In this document: positions 1 to 7,007 of the stretch, in pieces
Position numbering within the stretch: position 1 is the first letter of the stretch
Layout: every line of letters begins with the position of its first letter
Assembly (NCBI GenBank): GCA_964452285.1
Contig: CAYVKW010000024.1
Location: 1-15,790 of the forward strand
Origin: JAUNST01 sp964452285
GTDB taxonomy: Bacteria > Patescibacteriota > Microgenomatia > UBA1400 > PJMF01
Direction of reading: 5' to 3'
DNA length: 15,790 nt
Translations under genes and position numbers: made by a program
The notes under the pieces: generated by a model
Database searches by the model: none
What the model was told of the DNA's origin: nothing
What the model saw: the letters and a program-made list of their open reading frames with translations, nothing else

Positions 1-41
1 AGCGAGAATTTTATGAATCTGAGCCTGTAAAAACCGAGATG

Positions 42-115
42 TGCGCGTGGCGGGACTTGAACCCACAACCTACGGCTCCGCAAGCCGGCGCTCTATCCAA
101 TTGGGCTACACGCGC
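42..115 (-). tRNA. tRNA-Arg, anticodon GCG
   Basis: On the minus strand the segment folds as a complete cloverleaf of 74 nt: a 7-bp acceptor stem GCGCGTG/CACGCGC, a D arm with GCCC/GAGC (one C-A mismatch), an anticodon arm with loop TTGCGGA (anticodon GCG, reads CGC Arg codons), a 5-nt variable loop and a T arm GTGGG-TTCAAGT-CCCGC. The discriminator is A and the CCA end is not encoded, so it would be added by a CCA-adding enzyme. It lies downstream of the exonuclease gene but has its own extended -10 promoter at 150-158. Confidence 0.95.
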
Positions 116-149
116 GCAGAAATAATGACGAAAACAAAGAACGGAGTAT

Positions 150-158
150 ATTATAGCA
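150..158 (-). promoter_or_regulatory. Extended -10 promoter of tRNA-Arg
   Basis: The minus strand reads TGCTATAAT, a perfect -10 with the extended TGn element, about 28 nt before the expected start region and 34 nt before the tRNA 5' end. No good -35 hexamer is visible at 16-18 nt, which suits an extended -10 promoter. Confidence 0.6.
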
Positions 159-236
159 TAAAAGTAAGTGGTGGAACGGTGAAAAAGTGGAAAAGTCAAG
201 AAAAAGAAGGAGCTGAGGGCGCGCGCGTGGTAAAAA

Positions 237-1196
237 TTAAAATAAAGCCTCTTGAAGACCGGCTTCAAATTCATCTTGAGGCAAGAGCTTAAGTAAAGAA
301 TGAAAACCATATTTTTGCAAGAGAGAAGACATAGCATCTTTATCATAGCCGTCAACCAAACAAGCTTTGAGGTCAAAATCGAGTTCAACGTGAATGTCAA
401 TGGTAGCAAGTTTCTGACTGATATAGGCTGATTCACGGCCATTTTTCAATTTTTCGATGACATTTGGACGAACGGAGGTGAGAGTATCTGAGTCTAAATT
501 TTGATAGATATGTTCAAGCGAATGATATTGCTGGAGAAGAGCAATGGCGGTTTTGGTGCCAATACCAGGAACGCCGGGAATATTGTCAGAACTATCGCCG
601 GCAAGAGCTTTGAAGTCAATAATAGCGCTGGGCGGCAGTTGCATTTTTTGCTCCACTAGGGCTGGATTATATTCAGTCATTGAGTTGCCGTCTTGAGTTT
701 TGCGATAGCCGAGATTAGGAACCAGAACGTGAACATGATCAGTGACGAGCTGAAAGCTATCACGGTCGCCGGTCAGAATGAGAACGTCGGCTTTTTTAGT
801 GGCGACGATTTGCTGGCTCAAAGTGCCAATCAAATCGTCGCCTTCGATACCGGCAAGCTTGAACTCCGGCAAACCAAGAGTAGAAGCAAAATTTTCAATA
901 ATAGCGATTTGAGGCCGTAAATCTTCTGGCATTGGTTTACGATTGGCTTTGTAAAAATCAAATTCAAGTTTGCGTTTAGTGGGCGAGGGATGATCAAAGG
1001 CAATCGCCCAATATTTAGGCTGCACTTGTTTGAGTACAGAAAGCAAAATCCGTAAAAAACCGTAAACCGCGCCGACGATTTGTCCATCAGCATCAGTCAG
1101 AGGCGGAAAAGCGTGATAGGCGCGATAAATCAAAGCATGACCGTCCACCAAAAGAAAGGTGGGTTTAGGATCTTGATTAGAAGAAGAAATGGACAT
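237..1196 (-). CDS. Stand-alone 5'-3' exonuclease (PolA N-terminal/FEN-like)
   Basis: A 319-residue protein matching the 5' nuclease domain found at the N-terminus of DNA polymerase I. That domain removes RNA primers and 5' flaps during Okazaki fragment processing and repair. Metal-binding acidic motifs are visible: VDG (D18), GIEGDD (E118, D120, D121), TGDRD (D144, D146) and DSSDN (D201, D204). The last leads into the helix-hairpin-helix-like segment PGVPGIGTKTA at about 207-217. The protein ends at residue 319 with a natural TAA; there is no proofreading or Klenow polymerase domain, and none follows it in the window. It starts 19 nt after ftsH on the same strand, so the two are probably co-transcribed. 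No SD is visible before its ATG. Whether the genome has a separate PolA cannot be told here. Family assignment is firm; the in vivo role is inferred. Confidence 0.93.
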   Translation of the reverse strand: MSISSSNQDPKPTFLLVDGHALIYRAYHAFPPLTDADGQIVGAVYGFLRILLSVLKQVQPKYWAIAFDHPSPTKRKLEFDFYKANRKPMPEDLRPQIAIIENFASTLGLPEFKLAGIEGDDLIGTLSQQIVATKKADVLILTGDRDSFQLVTDHVHVLVPNLGYRKTQDGNSMTEYNPALVEQKMQLPPSAIIDFKALAGDSSDNIPGVPGIGTKTAIALLQQYHSLEHIYQNLDSDTLTSVRPNVIEKLKNGRESAYISQKLATIDIHVELDFDLKACLVDGYDKDAMSSLLQKYGFHSLLKLLPQDEFEAGLQEALF

Positions 1197-1215
1197 AAAA
1201 GAGCAAACTTCTTTT

Positions 1216-3390
1216 TTAAATTGTTTTATCAGATGAGTTTTTAGCAGCTGAACACATGTTTTGAGGATGAGCTTTTTTTTCGCCGACTAAACAAGCAAAC
1301 TCTTCGCCTTCTAAAGTCTCTTTATCCAAAAGTACGGTGGCAATTTGATCTAATTTTCCCCGATACAAAGTCAATAAATGCTGAGTATCTTGATAAGCTT
1401 GCATCACCAAATGCTGAATTTCAGTGTCAACTTTGGCAGCTACTTCTGGAGAAACGGTTTTAGGAGCGTCGTAATAAGCACGAGCATAGTCGCTATCCTC
1501 ATATTGTGGAGCTAAAAAGATAGGACCCAAAGGACTCATCCCCCACTCTTCCACCATATTACGAGCGATTTTAGTGGCACGAGCAATATCAGAACTTGCG
1601 CCAGCGGTTTCTTCATCAAAAATCAATTCTTCAGCGACACGACCACCAAGAAGAACACTCATTTCGGCCAAAAGTTGATTTTTGGTGACTTGCATTTTAT
1701 CACGATTAGGCGGAGTGATAGTATAACCCAGAGCGCTACCGCGACTAATAATAGAAATACGAGAAACGGGGTCGGCATGTGGTAAAAGATGAGAAACTAA
1801 AGCATGGCCGACTTCGTGATAAGCAGTCATTCTACGCTCATATTCATCAGTGAGACGTTTTTTACTTGGTCCCAATTTCACTTTGATAGATGATTCGCCG
1901 ATGTCACGCATAGTAATCTCAGTGCGACCTTCACGGACGATAGTAATAGCGGCCTCATTGAGCATATTTTCAATATCAGCGCCGGAAAAACCAGTGGTTA
2001 AACGGGCAATTTCTTCCCAATTAACTTCTTTAGCAAAAGGCTTGCCTTTTTTGTGAATATTGATGATAAAGCGGCGTTCTTCGATGTCTGGGAGACTAAC
2101 TTGAACGCGGCGATCAAAACGGCCAGGACGAACCAAAGCTGGATCGAGCATATCGCCGCGATTAGTGGCGGCAATCACGATGACATTGTCGTTTTGAGTA
2201 AAACCATCCATTTCCACTAAAATTTGATTCAAAGTTTGTTCTCGTTCATCGTGACCACCGGAACCGCCGCCAGTGCGGATACGGCCAATAGCGTCAATTT
2301 CGTCGATAAAGATGATTGATGGAGCAAGTTTTTTTGCCGTTTCAAAAAGATCACGGACACGAGAAGCGCCGACGCCGACCAACATTTCCATAAATTCGCT
2401 GCCAGCGATGGACAAAAATTGAACACCAGCTTCACCGGCGACGGCGCGCGCCAACAGGGTTTTCCCTGTGCCTGCTGGACCAACCAGCAGGACGCCCTTG
2501 GGCGTGCGCGCGCCGACAGCCTTATATTTTTTCGGATTTTTCAAGAAATCAACAATTTCTTCTAATTCACCCTTAGCTTCAGTCATGCCACCAACATCGG
2601 CGAACTTAGCAGTTTGTTTACCTTTAACGAAAAGCTTGGCTTTACTTTTACCGATACCAAACATATCGCCGCCACCTTTGGTTTGCTGCATCATATAAAT
2701 GAAAAAGACAGCAACTAAAATAAGAGGTAGAAAACTGAAAACAGCCTCCCAAAAAATTTGACCAAAGGAAATATCTTGAATTTGCAAATCGAGCTCACCG
2801 AGATCGACGTTGGCAACCTGAATGAGATCAAGGGCGGTTTGATTATTTTCCTTGCGAACGGTTTTAATTTCATTGGGCGTTTCTGGATAAGTTAGACGGA
2901 GTTCGTCGCCAGCAACAGCGATTTGCTCGATTTTTTTATCGCGCAAATCGCGCACAAATTCAGAAACGCCAATTTCTTTGACACTGCTGCCAAAAAGAGA
3001 CAAAACAAAAGGAATGACGAGAACGCCCAAAAGTAGAATGAGGAAAAAGTTTTTCCCCAATTTATTTAAATCGATTTTAATTTCAGTGACTTTCATATTA
3101 GGTGGAAAAGGCGAAGAAGAAGAATTAGGTGAAGAAGTTTTTTGTTCACCAGTTGGGCTAGTGAAATTTGTTTCAGTCGGCGCATCCTCCGTTTGAGCTT
3201 GAACTTGAGCTTGTTGAGCGGTTTTTTTGCTGTCTTCTTGCAACTTTGACACTTCTTGGCTAAGTGGAGATTGCTTTTCAGCGACCGTTTGAGCTTGATT
3301 AATAGATGAGTTTTTGGCCGACAAAACAGCATTCTCCTCTGGAGAATGGCGTTTGGAAGTAACTTTTTGTTTATTTTTATTTTCTGTCAT
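1216..3390 (-). CDS. ftsH: ATP-dependent zinc metalloprotease FtsH
   Basis: A 724-residue membrane-anchored AAA+ protease that extracts and degrades membrane and cytosolic proteins as a hexamer. Visible parts in order: a Ser/Gln/Thr/Lys-rich, probably disordered N-terminal stretch of about 110 residues; TM1 (about 114-134); an extracytoplasmic domain; TM2 (about 211-235); Walker A GPAGTGKT (304-311); pore-loop segment FMEM (333-336); Walker B IIFIDEID (359-366); the second region of homology with NRGDMLDPALVRPGRFDRR; the zinc site HEVGH (525-529); and D601 in the downstream SSDIARAT segment as likely third ligand. Two things are unusual: the N-terminal extension, where most FtsH proteins begin almost directly with TM1, and Ala in place of the second Pro of the usual GPPGTGKT. 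The start ATG is 6 nt from a perfect extended -10 box, so the mRNA is probably leaderless. The exonuclease gene follows after 19 nt. Confidence 0.97.
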   Translation of the reverse strand: MTENKNKQKVTSKRHSPEENAVLSAKNSSINQAQTVAEKQSPLSQEVSKLQEDSKKTAQQAQVQAQTEDAPTETNFTSPTGEQKTSSPNSSSSPFPPNMKVTEIKIDLNKLGKNFFLILLLGVLVIPFVLSLFGSSVKEIGVSEFVRDLRDKKIEQIAVAGDELRLTYPETPNEIKTVRKENNQTALDLIQVANVDLGELDLQIQDISFGQIFWEAVFSFLPLILVAVFFIYMMQQTKGGGDMFGIGKSKAKLFVKGKQTAKFADVGGMTEAKGELEEIVDFLKNPKKYKAVGARTPKGVLLVGPAGTGKTLLARAVAGEAGVQFLSIAGSEFMEMLVGVGASRVRDLFETAKKLAPSIIFIDEIDAIGRIRTGGGSGGHDEREQTLNQILVEMDGFTQNDNVIVIAATNRGDMLDPALVRPGRFDRRVQVSLPDIEERRFIINIHKKGKPFAKEVNWEEIARLTTGFSGADIENMLNEAAITIVREGRTEITMRDIGESSIKVKLGPSKKRLTDEYERRMTAYHEVGHALVSHLLPHADPVSRISIISRGSALGYTITPPNRDKMQVTKNQLLAEMSVLLGGRVAEELIFDEETAGASSDIARATKIARNMVEEWGMSPLGPIFLAPQYEDSDYARAYYDAPKTVSPEVAAKVDTEIQHLVMQAYQDTQHLLTLYRGKLDQIATVLLDKETLEGEEFACLVGEKKAHPQNMCSAAKNSSDKTI

Positions 3391-3396
3391 GCGGGT

Positions 3397-3423
3397 ATTA
3401 TAACATTAGAGTTGGGAATTCAA
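3397..3423 (-). promoter_or_regulatory. ftsH promoter, leaderless arrangement
   Basis: On the minus strand TGTTATAAT (3405-3397) is an extended -10 with a possible weak -35 TTGAAT (3423-3418) at 15-nt spacing. Only 6 nt separate the -10 from the ftsH ATG, which puts the expected transcription start at or next to the A of the ATG. Confidence 0.65.
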
Positions 3424-3457
3424 AGTGAAAATTCTTTATTAAAGATGAAAAGAAAAA

Positions 3458-3466
3458 TGATATAAT
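3458..3466 (+). promoter_or_regulatory. rpiB operon promoter, near-leaderless
   Basis: TGATATAAT is a perfect extended -10. The rpiB ATG lies 11 nt after it, leaving an expected leader of about 4-5 nt and no room for an SD. It is divergent from the ftsH promoter in the same 87-bp gap. Confidence 0.65.
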
Positions 3467-3477
3467 GCGTCTTAGCG

Positions 3478-3945
3478 ATGCAAATTATTTTAGCAGCCGA
3501 TCACGGCGGATTCAAAAATAAACAACTTATTAATGATTGGCTAATCACGCAAGGATATGATACGGTAGATGCGGGTGCTTTTATGTTTGATGCTAAGGAT
3601 GATTTTCCTGATTTTGTAGCGACAGCAATTACTTTAGCCCAGGCAGAGACAAAAGAAAAAAGTAAAATTATTCTTTGGTGCAAGTCGGGAGCAGGAGTGA
3701 ACATTGCTGCCAATCGTTTCCCGGGAATTTATTGCGGTTTTGGTTATAGCGCAGAACAAGTAGCGGCAGCCACTCGTGACGATCACTTAAATGCGCTAGC
3801 GCTAGCGAGCGAATATATATCAATAGAAGAACAAAAGAAAATGATTGAAGCTTTTTTGGAAACTGCAGCGAGTGAAGCGGCGAGATTTACAAGAAGATTG
3901 AAAAAGTTAGAAGATTATTCAGCAAAGGCGACAGTATGCAAATAG
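3478..3945 (+). CDS. rpiB: RpiB/LacA/LacB family sugar-phosphate isomerase
   Basis: A 155-residue protein of the RpiB family, which interconverts ribose 5-phosphate and ribulose 5-phosphate in the non-oxidative pentose phosphate pathway. It starts with the family hallmark AADHGGF, has DFPDF near residue 42, and CKSGAGVNIAANR (68-80) carrying Cys68, the counterpart of the catalytic Cys. Where most members have HND followed by xNVL, this one has DDH (101-103) followed by LNAL, so the usual ring-opening His appears displaced by two positions. Activity is therefore likely but not certain. The gene opens a tight run; its last 10 nt overlap the rpe-like gene, which would catalyse the next step of the same pathway. 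It ends in TAG. Confidence 0.88.
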   Translation: MQIILAADHGGFKNKQLINDWLITQGYDTVDAGAFMFDAKDDFPDFVATAITLAQAETKEKSKIILWCKSGAGVNIAANRFPGIYCGFGYSAEQVAAATRDDHLNALALASEYISIEEQKKMIEAFLETAASEAARFTRRLKKLEDYSAKATVCK

Positions 3946-4607
3946 TACCAGCAATTTTAGAGAGTGAAATTGGAGCGGTAGCGGAAAAAATTTCAATTGT
4001 CCAAAAAGACAATCATTTTAATGTAATTCAAATAGATATCGCTGACGGACAATTAGTGGAAAATTTGACCGTTACACCGCTAGATTTAAGCTTATTGGAT
4101 TTTGGAAGCTTAAAGTTGGACTTTCATTTAATGACAGAAGACCCCTTAGACTATGTCTGGGAATTAGCAGCTCAAGAGCCAAGCTTGCCAGTGAGAGCAG
4201 TGTTTGGACAAGTGGAAAGAATGAGTGATCAAAACGCGTTTTTAAAGGCAGTTAGAGAAAGAGGCTGGACGACTGGCTTAGCTTTGGATTTAGAAACACC
4301 GATTGACAGTATTAAAGAATCTTCATGGGAACAAATAGATGAAATTCTATTATTGGCGGTACCAATGGGCAGCCAAGGACAAACTTTTGACAGTGAAGTT
4401 TTAATTAAAATTGCCGAGTTAAAAGAAGAAATAAAAACAAGAAAATTAAAGATCAAAATCAATGTCGACGGCGGGATTAAACCAGAACAATTAAAGGAAT
4501 TATTGACTTTGCAAATCGATCAAGCGGTGATTGGTAGTTTTTTATGGTCGGGCGAGTTTGAGAAAAAAGAAACGGAATTGCAAATTGACGAAGTAGAAAC
4601 GGAATAA
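3936..4607 (+). CDS. rpe: Ribulose-phosphate 3-epimerase-like protein
   Basis: A 223-residue TIM-barrel protein of the Rpe family (ribulose 5-phosphate to xylulose 5-phosphate). Recognisable family segments are VPAIL at the start, QIDIADGQLVENLTVTP (32-48), LDFHLMTEDP (61-70), GSQGQTF (145-151), INVDGG (175-180) and VIGSFLW. Of the four usual metal ligands, Asp34, His64 and Asp178 are present, but the first His is Gln32; the Ser of the usual PSILS is Ala. The C-terminal tail is acidic and family-atypical. The start codon lies inside the end of rpiB, implying translational coupling. The fold is clear; the reaction is inferred from family and from the rpiB neighbour. Confidence 0.82.
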   Translation: MQIVPAILESEIGAVAEKISIVQKDNHFNVIQIDIADGQLVENLTVTPLDLSLLDFGSLKLDFHLMTEDPLDYVWELAAQEPSLPVRAVFGQVERMSDQNAFLKAVRERGWTTGLALDLETPIDSIKESSWEQIDEILLLAVPMGSQGQTFDSEVLIKIAELKEEIKTRKLKIKINVDGGIKPEQLKELLTLQIDQAVIGSFLWSGEFEKKETELQIDEVETE

Positions 4608-4641
4608 AAGGTAAAAATAAAAAAAAGAAAGCAAAAAAAAG

Positions 4642-5082
4642 ATGACAATAAAAGAGCAATTGATGAATGACATGAAGGCGGCAATGAGAGCGCATGAAAT
4701 GGATAAATTGACAACGGTAAGGTTTTTAATGGCAGAAATTAAAAATTTTGAGATCGATAATGGTCCAACTGAAGATGATGTAGCTCTGCAGAAAGTGATT
4801 GCCAGCCAAGTCAAAAAAAGTAAAGATGCAATTAGCGATTTTCAGAAAGCCGGACGCGACGACTTAGTAGATGAAGAGACGGCGAAAATAAAAGTAATGG
4901 AAAACTATTTGCCTCAACAATTAACCGATGACGAATTAAAAAAAGTGGTAACAGAAACAATTAATGAAGTTGGTGAATTAAAAAATCCAGGACAATTAAT
5001 TGGTTTAGTGATGAAAAAAGTAGCAGGTCAAGCTGACGGCAAAAGAGTGCAAGAGATAATTGCTCAAGTTAATAAAGATTAA
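4642..5082 (+). CDS. yqeY: GatB/YqeY domain-containing protein
   Basis: A 146-residue soluble protein of the YqeY family, homologous to the C-terminal tail domain of the amidotransferase subunit GatB, which binds tRNA. Family features are the start MTIKEQLMNDMKAAMR, the segment TVRFLMAEIKN, the helix KKSKDAISDFQKAGRDDLV, then YLPQQLTDDEL and a GxxIGxVMKKVAGQADGKRVQ-type end. Length is normal for the family. The exact function of stand-alone YqeY is not settled. It follows the rpe-like gene by 34 nt of A-rich sequence and precedes a small membrane protein by 12 nt. Confidence 0.92.
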   Translation: MTIKEQLMNDMKAAMRAHEMDKLTTVRFLMAEIKNFEIDNGPTEDDVALQKVIASQVKKSKDAISDFQKAGRDDLVDEETAKIKVMENYLPQQLTDDELKKVVTETINEVGELKNPGQLIGLVMKKVAGQADGKRVQEIIAQVNKD

Positions 5083-5094
5083 GAAAAGGAGAAA

Positions 5095-5376
5095 ATGATG
5101 AGTCCAGATCAAATTTTACCAATAGTGTTAATTTCAGTGATGGTGGTAGTGGCAATAATTTTAATTATTGTCGGCATCCAATTAGTTTTGTTACTAAAGG
5201 ATACGCGAGCGACGATGAAAAGTGTGGACAATCTGGTCAAAAATACAGATGATAAATTGACCATGATTGTCAGTCCGATTAGAACTTTGGGGAGTTTAGC
5301 GAGCGGAGTAGCCGGAGGAATGAAAGCCTTTGAAAGTTTTTCCGAATGGCTGAAAAATCGCAAGCTAGAAAAATAA
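5095..5376 (+). CDS. Small single-pass membrane protein (DUF948-like)
   Basis: 93 residues. One strongly hydrophobic segment at about 8-35 is followed by an amphipathic region with a KDTRATMKSVDNLVKNTDDKL pattern and a small glycine/alanine segment. The layout, an N-terminal membrane anchor and then a heptad-like helix, resembles DUF948-type proteins. A good SD (AAGGAG) lies just before the two tandem ATGs. The function is unknown; it sits in the rpiB-yqeY run. The family link is by general resemblance only. Confidence 0.75.
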   Translation: MMSPDQILPIVLISVMVVVAIILIIVGIQLVLLLKDTRATMKSVDNLVKNTDDKLTMIVSPIRTLGSLASGVAGGMKAFESFSEWLKNRKLEK

Positions 5377-5398
5377 AAATCGGAAAAACGCAAGAATC

Positions 5399-5776
5399 AT
5401 GACTGAAAAAAAACAGCTGATGGCGGAAAAAGAAGAAAAGACAGCTTTCGCTAATGGCGTAGAAGTGACGCAGTTTTTTGCTTTGTTTAATTATTTTCTT
5501 AATGAAACGCCAGAGGGAAAAACAGTAAAAAAAGAGTTAAATGAGGATTGGCAAAGGACGCTGGCGTTATTGAAAGAAGAAAAAAAACTGCGTGGAAGTG
5601 ATTTTTCTTGTGGCGCTTGGTTGCGACAAGTGCAAAAAGAACTGTTGGCAACAAATAAAAAAGAAAAAGCGGACAAAGAAATAAAGGTGGACGCAAATAA
5701 TAATGGCGGCATGCATAAAAAAAATAATTATGTCAGAAAGCCGCCGGTAAAATTTAAAAATGTCGGCAAAAATTAA
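5399..5776 (+). CDS. Hypothetical lysine-rich protein
   Basis: 125 residues, not recognised. A central, probably folded part (about 15-85) contains aromatic-rich VTQFFALFNYFLNE and a conserved-looking GSDFSCGAWLRQ. The C-terminal 45 residues are Lys/Asn-rich and probably disordered, suggestive of nucleic-acid or membrane-surface binding, though this is inference. No signal peptide or membrane helix is seen. It lies 22 nt after the small membrane protein gene, and its last 17 nt overlap the start of the next gene, supporting expression as part of the same transcript. Confidence 0.7.
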   Translation: MTEKKQLMAEKEEKTAFANGVEVTQFFALFNYFLNETPEGKTVKKELNEDWQRTLALLKEEKKLRGSDFSCGAWLRQVQKELLATNKKEKADKEIKVDANNNGGMHKKNNYVRKPPVKFKNVGKN

Positions 5777-6134
5777 AAATTTTCTAATTGGTTATTATCA
5801 ATACCTACATATTTTAATTGTAGCTGGCTTTTTTTATGCTCTAGCTGGAGCAATTTTTTATTGGGTCAGACCAGAACAAATCGCCAACTGGCCATTGCCA
5901 GACATGTATTTGCCCATGCAAATGGTCCTATTTGGCGGCAATTTCTTTTTTTTTACTTTTTTGAGTCAGAATCGAAGAATCGGATTATGGCTAGCCTTGG
6001 TAATTTTAATCGGACTGTTTTTTCAATTGCAACACTTTATTTTTACCCTGCCGCTAATTTTTGCTTGGACAGTAAGTGGACTAGCCTTAGGAGCGTGGTT
6101 ATTTGATTGGCAAAAGCTGCGGCGGAAAAATTAA
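5760..6134 (+). CDS. Small multi-pass membrane protein
   Basis: 124 residues, not recognised. Four hydrophobic segments are visible: about 14-35, 51-68, 74-90 and 92-115, with a loop containing RPEQIANWPLPDMY between the first two and a basic C-terminus (KLRRKN). It overlaps the preceding gene by 17 nt in another frame. It is the last gene of the run that starts at rpiB; a new promoter follows within 20 nt. Confidence 0.72.
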   Translation: MSAKIKNFLIGYYQYLHILIVAGFFYALAGAIFYWVRPEQIANWPLPDMYLPMQMVLFGGNFFFFTFLSQNRRIGLWLALVILIGLFFQLQHFIFTLPLIFAWTVSGLALGAWLFDWQKLRRKN

Positions 6135-6151
6135 GTTTTGTGAAGAAATTA

Positions 6152-6160
6152 TGTTATAAT
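6152..6160 (+). promoter_or_regulatory. Extended -10 promoter
   Basis: TGTTATAAT, a perfect extended -10, followed 22 nt later by an ATG. The short leader contains the SD-like GGAAAGG. No clear -35 is visible. Confidence 0.6.
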
Positions 6161-6182
6161 AGTTGTAATTTTAGGAAAGGTT

Positions 6183-6641
6183 ATGATGAAGAAATCACTC
6201 ACTCAAGTAATAATACTATCAGTAGTCGCTTTAATAGTTGGTTTGGGCGGGAGCTATTTCTATCAAAAAAATAAAGTCAGCGACCAAACGACAGCGGCGA
6301 ATAACGGCAGCACAGAAGAAATAGTAGCAACCGTAGCGGAAGATGGCAATATCAAGAACGGTGATGTTTTTGGTAGCAATGAAGTTGATTCTTTTAAAGA
6401 TTCCGCTCAAGGATATTTAAAAATTGGTGGCTCAGATGGCGAAGGCTCACATCAATTACTAAGAGCGGGAGGCAAGAGTCAAACTGTTTATCTGATGTCT
6501 TCAGTGACTGACTTGGACAAATTTGATGGCATGGAAGTAAAAGTGTGGGGAGAAACACAAGCGGGTCACAACGTGGGCTGGTTAATGGATGTGGGAAGAG
6601 TGGAAATTATTAATACCAAAGGTACGGCTCCAGAAGAATAG
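6183..6641 (+). CDS. Membrane-anchored OB-like protein conserved in CPR
   Basis: 152 residues. An N-terminal helix (about 5-26, MMKKS then VIILSVVALIVGLGGSYFY) is a membrane anchor or uncleaved signal. It is followed by a Ser/Thr/Asn-rich linker to about 60 and a compact domain (about 70-147) with GSDGEGSHQLLRAGG, QTVYLMSSVTDLDKFDG, MEVKVWGET and GWLMDVGRVEI. I recognise this domain as a recurring uncharacterised extracytoplasmic domain of Patescibacteria, with strand spacing like an OB-fold; that memory is not a search result. SD GGAAAGG. Ends in TAG. A RhuM-like fragment follows 11 nt later. Confidence 0.78.
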   Translation: MMKKSLTQVIILSVVALIVGLGGSYFYQKNKVSDQTTAANNGSTEEIVATVAEDGNIKNGDVFGSNEVDSFKDSAQGYLKIGGSDGEGSHQLLRAGGKSQTVYLMSSVTDLDKFDGMEVKVWGETQAGHNVGWLMDVGRVEIINTKGTAPEE

Positions 6642-6652
6642 AAGGAAAATAA

Positions 6653-6955
6653 ATGTTGGATTTTTGGAAGAAGCCACGTTTTATTGATTACAAATTAGAA
6701 AATCGCGACTTGAATTTTCGAGTCGCTTTTTTTGAAGGAGAAATTTGGCTAACCCAAAAACAACTAGCAGAGATATTCGGTCTGACCGTAGCCACCGTCA
6801 ATGAGCATTTAAAAAAAATCTTCAAAAATGACGGTTATAAAGAAAGTGATTTGGTAAAAAAATTTAAAATAAAAGCAAAAGATGGCAAAAGTTATTCCGT
6901 TAATCATTATCACAATGATATTTTAGAAGCGATGCAAAGGCGTGTGCGCCATTAA
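6653..6955 (+). pseudogene. RhuM-like protein, truncated
   Basis: 100 residues corresponding to the N-terminal third of RhuM-family proteins (usually about 300 residues). These carry a winged-helix-like region and occur with restriction and toxin loci. Visible family pattern: EGEIWLTQKQLAEIFGL, then TVATVNEHLKKIF, DLVKKFKIKAKDGKSY and NHYHNDILEAMQRRV, matching the usual NYYNLDVIISVGYRV. The frame stops (TAA) two codons later, before the expected RGTQFRxWA block, and none of the three frames continues the family after that point. I therefore read it as a 3'-truncated remnant, though a short functional version cannot be excluded. An SD-like AAGGA precedes the ATG. It converges on the ABC exporter ATPase gene. 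Confidence 0.65.
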
Positions 6956-6993
6956 TACAGCAGAAAAAGTGAAGGCGATTTTTAGAGAAAAGT

Positions 6994-7007
6994 ATTACTT
7001 AAGTAAT
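6994..7007. repeat. 14-bp perfect palindrome at the ABC operon 3' end
   Basis: ATTACTTAAGTAAT is a perfect palindrome that includes the TAA stop of the exporter ATPase gene, followed on the minus strand by ACTTTT. It could be a weak terminator between the convergent genes, a protein-binding site, or chance. Confidence 0.35.

Noticed and set aside
197..212. Minus-strand TTGACTTTTCCACTT resembling the promoter at 15142-15170
   Set aside because: No -10 lies at 16-18 nt after it, so the resemblance to the other promoter's -35 and spacer seems fortuitous.
41..292. Open frame on the plus strand, 83 codons
   Set aside because: It runs antisense through tRNA-Arg and its promoter and has no SD or family features.
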